From Candidatus Ethanoperedens thermophilum (lineage in GTDB: Archaea; Halobacteriota; Methanosarcinia; Methanosarcinales; EX4572-44): a stretch of 8,080 nt of DNA. A model generated the notes under the pieces. The model worked only from the letters and a program-made list of their open reading frames with translations. It was not told where the DNA came from and searched no databases. The stretch spans positions 1 through 8,080 of the forward strand of contig WNEG01000049.1 of the NCBI GenBank assembly GCA_012910725.1. The letters run 5' to 3'. The position numbers and the translations under genes are program-made. Positions 1-5,997 of the stretch are shown here, piece after piece (the first letter of the stretch is position 1; every line of letters starts with the position of its first letter).

Positions 1-257
1 TTGTGCAGAAAATAACTCTTGATTACGCAAGCACTGCACAACTTCGTTGTGCAGAAAATAACTCTTGATTACGCAAGCACTGCACAACTTCGTTGTGCAG
101 AAAATAACTCTTGATTACGCAAGCACTGCACAACTTCGTTGTGCAGAAAATAACTCTTGATTACGCAAGCACTGCACAACTTCGTTGTGCAGAAAATAAC
201 TCTTGATTACGCAAGCACTGCACAACTTCGTTGTGCAGAAAATAACTCTTGATTACG
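1..257. repeat. 46-bp perfect tandem repeat array (5 full copies plus a 27-nt partial)
   Basis: Full units begin at 1, 47, 93, 139 and 185 and are identical. A sixth copy begins at 231 and matches for 27 nt, to 257, before diverging. Each unit opens with TTGTGCAG and carries its exact reverse complement CTGCACAA 25 nt later. The end of one unit and the start of the next therefore form a 21-nt hairpin (9-bp stem, loop TTC) at 34-54, 80-100, 126-146, 172-192 and 218-238. The window starts exactly on a unit boundary, so the array may continue to the left. The identity between copies suggests recent expansion or active homogenisation. There are no unique spacers, so it is not a CRISPR array. Function is unknown. 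Confidence 0.97.
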
Positions 258-268
258 AAGTAATCAAG
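248..268. repeat. Perfect 21-nt hairpin, family member A
   Basis: The 9-base arm CTTGATTAC (248-256) is followed by loop GAA and the exact complementary arm (260-268). It overlaps the partial sixth tandem copy. The left arm and the first loop base are the same sequence found inside every 46-bp unit, but here the right arm is complete. Confidence 0.9.
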
Positions 269-289
269 TGCATAAACTAACCGACAACT

Positions 290-310
290 CTTGATTGCGA
301 AGCAATCAAG
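290..310. repeat. Perfect 21-nt hairpin, family member B
   Basis: The 9-base arm CTTGATTGC (290-298), loop GAA and the exact complementary arm (302-310). It differs from the hairpin at 248-268 by one base in each arm (A to G and T to C), which keeps the pairing. This compensatory pair suggests that the structure or palindromy itself is maintained. Confidence 0.9.
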
Positions 311-380
311 TGCAGAAATTATGTATCGAATTTCAAAGAGCAAGGTAAACAAACTGCATACAACGTGTGCAGAGATAACC

Positions 381-401
381 CTTGATTGTGCAGCAATCAA
401 G
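381..401 (+). repeat. 21-nt hairpin abutting the V4R gene's ribosome binding site
   Basis: The arm CTTGATTG (381-388), a 5-nt loop TGCAG and the exact complementary arm (394-401). It is preceded by a GTGCAGAGATAACC stretch resembling the GTGCAGAAAATAACT in the tandem units, so it is a diverged member of the same family. Its last base, G401, is also the first base of the Shine-Dalgarno GAGGTG (401-406) of the gene starting at 414. Folding in the mRNA could therefore influence initiation; this is inference. Confidence 0.75.
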
Positions 402-406
402 AGGTG
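401..406 (+). promoter_or_regulatory. Shine-Dalgarno GAGGTG for the V4R gene
   Basis: GAGGTG lies 7 nt upstream of ATG 414 and is a strong match to the archaeal anti-SD. It directly adjoins the hairpin at 381-401. No convincing TATA box was found between the hairpins and this site; AAATTATGTA near 317-326 is at best a weak candidate. Confidence 0.75.
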
Positions 407-413
407 AAATAGT

Positions 414-1238
414 ATGTCTCGAGACGTGTGTACATTCTATGTTGGCAATGATGATGCAACTCTTGCATGGTTTAAGGTCACGCTGATAGATAAACAGGGC
501 TCCCTTTCAAAGATACCTGTTGTTTTTGCAGACAATGGCGTTAACCAGCTCTTTGGCTACTTTGGACTAATCGAGCAGGATGTCAAAGGTAAATACATAA
601 CGTTTGTAGAGTTTATAGAGAAGACCAGCGTCAATAAGCTTGTAAACGAATTGAAAAATCTCGACGAGGTTCTGGATGTAACATATCATGTTACAAAGAA
701 AATAATCATACAGACTGCCGAGTTTCCACTTGAAATGTTTAAGTCCAGAGCTATTATTTCACGAAACATCACCTTCTCTGATATAATGGAGGAGATAGAA
801 GATGCAGCGCCCAATGCTAATGCGTTAATATTCCAGTGCGGCTTAAAGGGCGGGATGGATGCTGCCAGATATTTTAAAGAGGTTGCAGGCATAAAAAAAC
901 GCGATTTCATTACTCTCTTGAAAGGCATACTATTTTCTGCTGGATGGGGAGTGATAGACATTGATTTTAATTTTGATTCGTGCAAAGGCACTATTTCTGT
1001 AAAAGATTCCTTTTTAGCAGAAATAAAGCGTTCAACAGAACAGGTTCAATGCGGATATTTAAGCGGTTATTTTGCAGGTTTTTTCACAGAAATACTTGGT
1101 CAAGCCATACACGTGCAGGAAACAAAATGCAAAAGTATGGGTGCTGAAGAATGCGAATTCGCAATCCTGCCTGTTGCAAAAAAGTTTGGAACTTTTATGG
1201 AACAAACCACAGAGAACACAGGGGACATGGGACTGTGA
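414..1238 (+). CDS. V4R-domain protein with ACT-like N-terminal region, putative ligand sensor
   Basis: This 274-residue soluble protein has no signal peptide or membrane segment. Residues about 17-100 look like an ACT-type regulatory fold (FKVTLIDKQGSLSKI, then alternating strands and helices). Residues about 135-255 form a V4R (4-vinyl reductase / hydrocarbon-binding) domain ending in the typical GYLSGYFAGFF and GAEECEF segments. C213, E236, C239 and C247 are spaced 23, 3 and 8 residues apart, which is the spacing I recall for the zinc ligands of the phenol sensor MopR, also a V4R-type domain. No DNA-binding or ATPase domain follows, so it is not an XylR/MopR-type activator. It more likely binds a small molecule and works through a partner, but the ligand is unknown. 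The start is set by GAGGTG at 401-406, 7 nt before ATG. The gene lies downstream of a palindromic repeat cluster. Confidence 0.85.
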   Translation: MSRDVCTFYVGNDDATLAWFKVTLIDKQGSLSKIPVVFADNGVNQLFGYFGLIEQDVKGKYITFVEFIEKTSVNKLVNELKNLDEVLDVTYHVTKKIIIQTAEFPLEMFKSRAIISRNITFSDIMEEIEDAAPNANALIFQCGLKGGMDAARYFKEVAGIKKRDFITLLKGILFSAGWGVIDIDFNFDSCKGTISVKDSFLAEIKRSTEQVQCGYLSGYFAGFFTEILGQAIHVQETKCKSMGAEECEFAILPVAKKFGTFMEQTTENTGDMGL

Positions 1239-1245
1239 TAGAAAG

Positions 1246-1256
1246 TTATAAAAAAA
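1246..1256 (+). promoter_or_regulatory. Candidate TATA box for the GH15 gene
   Basis: TTATAAAAAAA sits 8 nt after the V4R stop codon. Transcription would begin about 25 nt downstream, near 1275, leaving a short leader that contains the ribosome binding site before the TTG start. Read-through from the V4R gene is equally possible because the gap is only 57 nt. Confidence 0.45.
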
Positions 1257-1280
1257 CAGATACGGTTTAGCACAACCAGA

Positions 1281-1288
1281 AGGAAGGA
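1281..1288 (+). promoter_or_regulatory. Shine-Dalgarno AGGAAGGA that decides the TTG start of the GH15 gene
   Basis: AGGAAGGA ends 7 nt before TTG 1296. The reading frame is closed upstream by TAG at 1239-1241, and there is no ATG or GTG between that stop and the TTG, so this site together with the conserved N-terminus supports a TTG start. Confidence 0.7.
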
Positions 1289-1295
1289 AAAATCA

Positions 1296-3218
1296 TTGGT
1301 TATAAAACAGCCAAACTCTATTATAGGAAACCAGCAGCTTCTTGTAACACTCGGGATGAAGGGCGAAATATTTGGTATGTATTATCCTGGGAGGGACTAT
1401 GCACAACAGGTAACAGAAGCGCTCTTTGGAGTCTACACCAACGGAAGCATTCACTGGTTAAATTCCATCGATTGGCAATCAAAACAATACTATCTGAATG
1501 ACAGCGGAATACTTAAAACAGAGCTAAATCACTCCAGTGGAATTGGTGTGTCAATAACAGACGTTGTGCCGCCTGGTTACCCGGTACTGATAAGACATCT
1601 TAAAATAGATAACAATGAGCTTGAAGGCACCTTTTACACGTATTTTGACTTTAATATGGGCGAGAGAAAAGAAAAAAATTCAGGATTTTATGATGAAGCA
1701 GAGGGCATGCTTTCACAATACTGGCAGAACCACTATGTAGGCATAACCACGACTCCCGCGTTTAATGACTGGCAGGTTGGTAAGGCCCTCGGTGCGGCAT
1801 GGTGGACAAGCGCCAGATGGGGTGTTGAACGTGGAGAACTTCAAAAAAATAAAGAAGACATTGGAAATGTGAATATAGCAGCAGGCTTCCCACTAACAAC
1901 AAAAGAGATTACACAATACGTAATCTTTGCAAAGAACCGGGAAGAGCTCTACGATTTGAAAGAACAAATAAAAAACATCCCGTTTGAAAGCTTCATCACA
2001 AAAACACACGAAGAGTGGGAGAACTGGCTTGCACGCGGAAAAGAAATAGATGTTCCAGGCAGGTTAAACAGCTACTACTATCGAAGCCTCCAGGTGCTGC
2101 GCCTTCTCTGCGATGAAAAACTCGGATCAGTAATAGCAGCGCCAGAGTTCGACCATGAATATGAAGAATGCGGAGGCTACGGCTTCTGCTGGAATCGGGA
2201 CGCAGTTGAGGTGGTACGATCACTTCATAACGCAGGATACACCGGGTACCTGCCGCGATTTATCAGGTGGTGCAAACACACGCAGTTAAAAGATGGCTCA
2301 TGGTTTCAGCGATACTGGCTCAACGGAAGCCTTGCACCATCGTGGGGAAACCTTGGTTGCTCGACACAAATAGATGAAACTGCATCCACCGTTTACACGA
2401 TGGCAAAATATGGACAATCACTGCCAGTGGGTGAAAGGCAGCAGTACCTCGATTACTACTGGCAGGCAATCGATCGCGGCTCAACGTATCTTATGAAACG
2501 AACACGGGAAGGGCTGCATGATTCATGCACTGACCTGTGGGAAACGTACCACGGCTCATTCACGTATACCAGTGCAGCAATCTACGCGGCACTGATGGAA
2601 GTTGCAAAACTCGCGAAGGCACAGTCAAAAGATTCCTTTATGGAATACGAAACGCGTGCAAAATGGATCAAACAAAAAACAATAAAAATGCTCTGGATGC
2701 CAGAAACAGGATGCTTTGCTAAAGCCATAATAAACAATGAAATCTATCCTGTAATCGATGCAAGCGTTATCGGTACTTTCACGCCATTCAACATGCTCGA
2801 CATTACCAATAGCGATGAACGGAAAAAAATAATCCAGATGCTAAATACCATCGAAAAAAGACTCAACTGCACGGTAAACGGCAAAAAGGGCATAAAACGA
2901 TACGAAAACGACAAATACAGAGGCGGAAATCCATGGACAGTAACAACACTGTGGCTGATAAAAGCACAACTGGGAATAGCTGAATACTACATGGAAAAAG
3001 ACAAAAAAACGGGGGAGCAATGGTTAAACAACACGCGTCCTTATTTCGATATGGTAATAAACAGCACCACCAACACGAAACTGCTGCCTGAGCAGATCAA
3101 TAAGCACACAGGTAATCCTGCATGGGCAATACCGCTTGCATGGAGCTCTGCACTATTTATTGAGGCGGTACAGAAGCTAAGCAAAATATTACATAACCAT
3201 GGGATTGCACAGAACTAA
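1296..3218 (+). CDS. Glycoside hydrolase family 15 glucoamylase-type enzyme, cytoplasmic
   Basis: The product of 640 residues has the usual length and two-part build of prokaryotic GH15 enzymes: an N-terminal beta-sandwich (about 1-240) and an (alpha/alpha)6 catalytic barrel (about 255-635). GH15 enzymes hydrolyse terminal alpha-glucosidic bonds in glycogen, maltodextrins or, in some members, trehalose. Visible landmarks are YGFCWNRD (295-302), IDETA (359-363), DLWE with E416 as the probable catalytic acid, GGNPWTVTTLW (543-553), and LLPEQ with E599 as the probable catalytic base, followed by the closing LAWSSALFIEAV. There is no signal peptide, so it probably acts on intracellular reserve glucan. 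The start is TTG, supported by AGGAAGGA upstream and by the family-like IIGNQQLLVTLG segment; starting at the first internal Met (residue 21) would remove that segment. No other glycogen genes lie in the window. The exact substrate cannot be read from sequence. Confidence 0.92.
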   Translation: MVIKQPNSIIGNQQLLVTLGMKGEIFGMYYPGRDYAQQVTEALFGVYTNGSIHWLNSIDWQSKQYYLNDSGILKTELNHSSGIGVSITDVVPPGYPVLIRHLKIDNNELEGTFYTYFDFNMGERKEKNSGFYDEAEGMLSQYWQNHYVGITTTPAFNDWQVGKALGAAWWTSARWGVERGELQKNKEDIGNVNIAAGFPLTTKEITQYVIFAKNREELYDLKEQIKNIPFESFITKTHEEWENWLARGKEIDVPGRLNSYYYRSLQVLRLLCDEKLGSVIAAPEFDHEYEECGGYGFCWNRDAVEVVRSLHNAGYTGYLPRFIRWCKHTQLKDGSWFQRYWLNGSLAPSWGNLGCSTQIDETASTVYTMAKYGQSLPVGERQQYLDYYWQAIDRGSTYLMKRTREGLHDSCTDLWETYHGSFTYTSAAIYAALMEVAKLAKAQSKDSFMEYETRAKWIKQKTIKMLWMPETGCFAKAIINNEIYPVIDASVIGTFTPFNMLDITNSDERKKIIQMLNTIEKRLNCTVNGKKGIKRYENDKYRGGNPWTVTTLWLIKAQLGIAEYYMEKDKKTGEQWLNNTRPYFDMVINSTTNTKLLPEQINKHTGNPAWAIPLAWSSALFIEAVQKLSKILHNHGIAQN

Positions 3219-3230
3219 GGTCTGGTAAGT

Positions 3231-3238
3231 TTTATATG
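3231..3238 (+). promoter_or_regulatory. Candidate TATA box of the ferredoxin-GGR1 operon
   Basis: TTTATATG lies in the 71-nt gap after the GH15 stop codon, 52 nt before the ferredoxin ATG. A start site about 25 nt downstream, near 3260, would leave a leader of about 30 nt. Only a weak ribosome-binding match (TTGGA, 3276-3280) is visible before ATG 3290. Confidence 0.55.
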
Positions 3239-3289
3239 TTTCCATGCGTATGAGATTATTATAATTTTGTTGATGTTGGAATTTGATAA

Positions 3290-3466
3290 ATGACTGTTAC
3301 TGTGAATCGATACAAATGTGGATATTGTGGTGCTTGTGTGAGCGTATGTCCCAGAGCAGCACTTGAACTAGTCGAAACATGGATTGAGATAAACAATGCC
3401 TGTAATGACTGTAACACATGCGTAAATATTTGCCCAATTGGCGCCATTGAGTCGGTAAAAGAATGA
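3290..3466 (+). CDS. Small 2[4Fe-4S] ferredoxin, probable electron donor to the downstream reductase
   Basis: The gene encodes 58 residues with two complete bacterial-type cluster motifs: C10-xx-C13-xx-C16-xxx-C20-P and C38-xx-C41-xx-C44-xxx-C48-P. It is soluble and cytoplasmic. TAA at 3287-3289 lies in frame immediately before ATG 3290, so this is the first possible start. The stop overlaps the start of the geranylgeranyl reductase gene (ATGA, 3463-3466), implying translational coupling. As I recall, a Methanosarcina acetivorans geranylgeranyl reductase needs a ferredoxin encoded next to it to saturate archaeal lipids fully in E. coli, and the arrangement here matches. Electron donation to GGR1 is therefore a strong inference. 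The gene is easily missed because of its length. Confidence 0.93.
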   Translation: MTVTVNRYKCGYCGACVSVCPRAALELVETWIEINNACNDCNTCVNICPIGAIESVKE

Positions 3467-4641
3467 AAGACAAGTATGATGTTATTGTTGTTGGTGCTGG
3501 TCCAGCAGGTTCTTCCGTTGCAACAACTGCTGCAAAAGCAGGACTTGATGTATTACTCATTGAGAAACGACAGGAAATAGGAGACCCTGTACGTTGTGCA
3601 GAGGGTGCTGACAAAGAAGGTATAAAAAGACACATCAAGCCTGACCCGAGATGGATTGCTGCCGAGGTTAAAGGTTCACGCATATTTGCGCCAGACGGAA
3701 CCAAACTTCAGATATCAGAAGAACTGTTTGGCGCAGAGGTGGGTTATGTGCTTGAGCGGAAGATATTTGATAGGGCCCTTGCCGAACAGGCAGTATCCAG
3801 TGGAGCAGAAGTAATCGTTAAAACGCGTGCAACAGGGCTCATCAGGAAAAACAAGCAAATAACCGGGATTCATGCATGTAGCATTGGAGAGCTTGTTGAT
3901 GTCAAAGCCAGGATCGTTGTAGGTGCAGACGGTGTAGAATCAAAGGTTGGACGGTGGGCAGGCATCGATACCACTCTTGCACCAAAGGACATCGAAACAT
4001 GTGCACAGTTTCTTGTAAGCGGTATAGAGGTTGATGAGTACTGCCAGTTCTATCTTGGAAACAACATCGCACCAGGCGGATATGCATGGGTGTTTCCAAA
4101 AGGCAGAGGGATGGCTAACGTTGGGATCGGGGTACTTGGCTCACGTTCTGATAAAGGCATGCCAGTTAAGCTGTTATCAAAGTTTGTTAAACATCACTTT
4201 CCAAAAGGTAAAATAATAGAGATGGTGCTTGGAGCAGTACCAGCAAGCGGCCCGATTGAAAAAACAATTGCAGATGGACTCATGCTTGTGGGTGACTCCG
4301 CACGTCAATCAGACCCACTGACTGGTGGAGGCATTCTAAACGCTCTTGATGCTGGCGTCATGGCTGGCACAGTTGTCGCAAGCTGTATCGAAAAAGACGA
4401 TGTTTCAGAAAAGGCACTGATGGAATATGAAAGACAATGGCGAGAAACTATTGGAAAAAAAATCCGCAAAGCTCTTGTCGTGAAAGAAAAACTTGTCACT
4501 CTCACTGATGAACAATTTAACACCCTTGCTCAGTCCATTAAAGGAGAATGCGACAGTACAATGGGTGTTTTTGACATAGTCCTTGCTCTTTTTAGAGCCA
4601 ACCCTAAGTTATTATGGGAATTTAGAAATTTGATAAAATGA
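3463..4641 (+). CDS. Digeranylgeranylglycerophospholipid reductase family flavoprotein (GGR1)
   Basis: The enzyme has 392 residues, typical of archaeal geranylgeranyl reductases, which reduce the double bonds of the isoprenoid chains in archaeal membrane lipids using FAD. Visible motifs are the N-terminal Rossmann signature GAGPAG (11-16), DPVRC with the conserved C45 near the flavin, the GADG segment (154-157), YAWVFP (207-212) followed eight residues later by GIG (221-223), which matches the lipid-binding YxWxFP-x(7-8)-GxG motif, and the second FAD motif GDSARQSDPLTGGG (277-290). C308 lies shortly after it. There is no membrane segment, but such enzymes associate with the membrane. The ATG overlaps the stop of the ferredoxin gene, so the two are probably coupled. 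All canonical motifs are intact, which makes it the better candidate of the two paralogues for the core-lipid enzyme. Confidence 0.92.
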   Translation: MKDKYDVIVVGAGPAGSSVATTAAKAGLDVLLIEKRQEIGDPVRCAEGADKEGIKRHIKPDPRWIAAEVKGSRIFAPDGTKLQISEELFGAEVGYVLERKIFDRALAEQAVSSGAEVIVKTRATGLIRKNKQITGIHACSIGELVDVKARIVVGADGVESKVGRWAGIDTTLAPKDIETCAQFLVSGIEVDEYCQFYLGNNIAPGGYAWVFPKGRGMANVGIGVLGSRSDKGMPVKLLSKFVKHHFPKGKIIEMVLGAVPASGPIEKTIADGLMLVGDSARQSDPLTGGGILNALDAGVMAGTVVASCIEKDDVSEKALMEYERQWRETIGKKIRKALVVKEKLVTLTDEQFNTLAQSIKGECDSTMGVFDIVLALFRANPKLLWEFRNLIK

Positions 4642-4665
4642 AAAACTATAAGTACAGTAATGTAT

Positions 4666-4671
4666 AAAGGA
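4666..4671 (+). promoter_or_regulatory. Shine-Dalgarno AAAGGA that decides the cytochrome c start
   Basis: AAAGGA ends 8 nt before ATG 4680 but only 2 nt before the in-frame GTG at 4674. The ATG is therefore preferred, giving a 224-residue protein rather than 226. A TATA-like ACTATAAGT occurs at about 4645-4653 but would put the transcription start beyond this site, so co-transcription with GGR1 (38-nt gap) is more likely. Confidence 0.6.
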
Positions 4672-4679
4672 TTGTGACG

Positions 4680-5354
4680 ATGAATAGAACTCGCTACTAT
4701 CTTATTGTATTATCGATGTGTATTGTTCTCTCTTGTTCCTATAGCGGTCTGGCTTTAGAAAATAAATGCTCTTTTTGTCATGGTAGTGCATTAGAAGAAG
4801 TGAAACAGAGCGTTCATGGTGCTGTTCTTGGTGATGGGCAGCGGTGTATTATATGTCATGGTTCCCAGTATGAGCAACGTCATTATGGAAAACATATAGA
4901 GGAGATAGAAACTGGATTTGAAATAAATCGTTGTTTCTCCTGTCATGGAAGCGATCTTTATGTTAGACATGGCGAAATCTTCCCACAGCCACAACTCCAC
5001 CTCAATTCTAAAGGCGATACATCTCAAACAAGTTGTGTTACCTGTCATGTCGAAGAGAAAGATCCACACCTCATTAAACCTGCTAAAATTTATGCTTTGA
5101 AAGATTGTGAAGAGTGTCATTCATCCGATTCTATTTTGTTGACGACACCATCCAAATCCTCCCTGAAACACCAGATTATTGGTACTACTTTTACCAACAG
5201 TGAACTTACAGAAAGGGGGCAGTACGTTGCTGGTGCTAACAGGATTCCTATTTTAGATAACCTCTGCGTAATCCTCATCATACTTACTATTATTGGTGTT
5301 TTCGTCATTCATGGAGGAGTACGATTTATTACTAGAAAACGTAAAGGAGAATAA
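4680..5354 (+). CDS. Pentahaem c-type cytochrome with signal peptide and C-terminal membrane anchor
   Basis: The 224-residue protein has a hydrophobic N-terminal signal (about 6-25, likely cleaved after SGLA), then five CxxCH haem-attachment motifs: CSFCH (30-34), CIICH (56-60), CFSCH (85-89), CVTCH (119-123) and CEECH (143-147). Further histidines (H46, H68, H71, H97, H107, H130, H164) could supply distal ligands. Residues about 190-211 form one transmembrane helix, followed by a basic tail (RKRKGE), so the haem domain should face outside with the C-terminus in the cytoplasm. The cytochrome b gene follows after 4 nt, indicating a two-gene unit in which cytochrome b passes electrons to or from this haem chain. 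It resembles small NapC/NrfH-like or tetrahaem-type cytochromes in general plan only; no specific family or partner oxidoreductase is identified. Haem maturation genes are not in the window. Confidence 0.88.
   Translation: MNRTRYYLIVLSMCIVLSCSYSGLALENKCSFCHGSALEEVKQSVHGAVLGDGQRCIICHGSQYEQRHYGKHIEEIETGFEINRCFSCHGSDLYVRHGEIFPQPQLHLNSKGDTSQTSCVTCHVEEKDPHLIKPAKIYALKDCEECHSSDSILLTTPSKSSLKHQIIGTTFTNSELTERGQYVAGANRIPILDNLCVILIILTIIGVFVIHGGVRFITRKRKGE
5346..5349 (+). promoter_or_regulatory. Shine-Dalgarno GGAG that decides the cytochrome b start
   Basis: GGAG lies within the end of the cytochrome c gene, 9 nt before ATG 5359. It supports a start at 5359 rather than at ATG 5293, which would add 22 hydrophilic residues and a 62-nt overlap with the cytochrome c gene. 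Confidence 0.65.
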
Positions 5355-5358
5355 AACG

Positions 5359-5991
5359 ATGGCAGAAAAGATTTATCTACATCCCGTATTGGAGCGTGTC
5401 TGGCACGCCATCCATGCAATATGTATTGTGGTACTTATTATATCAGGTGCTCAGATCCACTGGCCCGGAGCTATTCATCTATTTGGAAGTTTCCAGACCG
5501 CAGTGTCTGTCCATAACTGGTTTGGATTATTATTGGTTGCAGATTTTCTCCTATGGCTCATCTACAACTTAGTCTCACGCAGGATTATACATTATATTCC
5601 AAATAAAAGAGATATTCCCAATGGATTGATTGTTCAGGCAAAGTTTTATATTTGTGGAATATTCAAACATGATCCACACCCATATCCGCCAACGGTTGAT
5701 GAGAAGTTTAATCCTTTGCAAAAGATGTCATACCTCATGTTTATGGGTTTGATGATGCCCATTCTTCTTATTAGTGGCATTCTATACTTATATCCTCTTT
5801 ATTTTGCAGACTTTATTACTTCTATCGGCGGGCTAAAAGTGTTAGCTGTCATTCATTTCATCCTTGCAATTATCTTTGCTGCATTCTTGATTGCCCATCT
5901 CTATTTAGCTACGACTGGGCATACGATTCAGGACAATTTCATCTCCATTGTAACAGGATATGCAGACAGTGAAGAAGAAGAAGAGGCTTGA
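5359..5991 (+). CDS. Four-helix membrane cytochrome b (b561 / formate dehydrogenase-hydrogenase gamma-like)
   Basis: The protein is 210 residues long with four predicted transmembrane helices at about 15-38, 49-72, 122-148 and 158-186. Candidate haem-b ligands are H16 or H19 in helix 1, H52 in helix 2, and H166 and H180 in helix 4. The 14-residue spacing of the last pair equals the spacing I recall for the helix-4 haem ligands of E. coli FdnI. Such subunits transfer electrons between a membrane quinone (or methanophenazine) and a partner on one face. Here the partner is most likely the pentahaem cytochrome encoded 4 nt upstream. The C-terminus is a run of acidic residues (DSEEEEEA). No molybdopterin, hydrogenase or iron-sulfur subunit is present, so the pair appears self-contained within the window. 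The gene ends 6 bp from the convergent GGR2 gene. Confidence 0.88.
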   Translation: MAEKIYLHPVLERVWHAIHAICIVVLIISGAQIHWPGAIHLFGSFQTAVSVHNWFGLLLVADFLLWLIYNLVSRRIIHYIPNKRDIPNGLIVQAKFYICGIFKHDPHPYPPTVDEKFNPLQKMSYLMFMGLMMPILLISGILYLYPLYFADFITSIGGLKVLAVIHFILAIIFAAFLIAHLYLATTGHTIQDNFISIVTGYADSEEEEEA

Positions 5992-5997
5992 GGTCTC

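Noticed and set aside
1..257. CRISPR array
   Set aside because: The 46-bp period is entirely repeated, with no variable spacers and no cas genes nearby. It is a simple tandem array.
161..400. Minus-strand 79-codon open frame across the repeats
   Set aside because: The translation mostly reflects the repeats (recurring ALD-FxIKS segments), shows no domain, and has no credible promoter or ribosome binding site.
1..413. Replication origin with iterons
   Set aside because: The repeats resemble iterons in spacing only. No Orc1/Cdc6 or other initiator gene and no recognised origin-box motif is visible, so the call is unsupported.
686..991. Minus-strand 101-codon frame inside the V4R gene
   Set aside because: It lies wholly within a gene with clear domain motifs on the other strand; its translation has no recognisable features.
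3297..3704. Minus-strand 135-codon frame across the ferredoxin and GGR1 start
   Set aside because: The plus strand here carries perfect ferredoxin cysteine motifs and the FAD-binding motif of GGR1; the opposite frame has low-complexity composition and no family signature.
4644..4654. Separate TATA box for the cytochrome pair
   Set aside because: The ACTATAAGT match would place transcription start after the ribosome binding site at 4666-4671. With a gap of only 38 nt, co-transcription with GGR1 is simpler.
4674..4679. GTG start for the cytochrome c gene
   Set aside because: AAAGGA is only 2 nt from this GTG but 8 nt from ATG 4680, so the ATG is preferred.
5293..5358. N-terminal extension of cytochrome b from ATG 5293
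   Set aside because: It would add 22 hydrophilic residues, overlap the cytochrome c gene by 62 nt and ignore the well-placed GGAG before ATG 5359.
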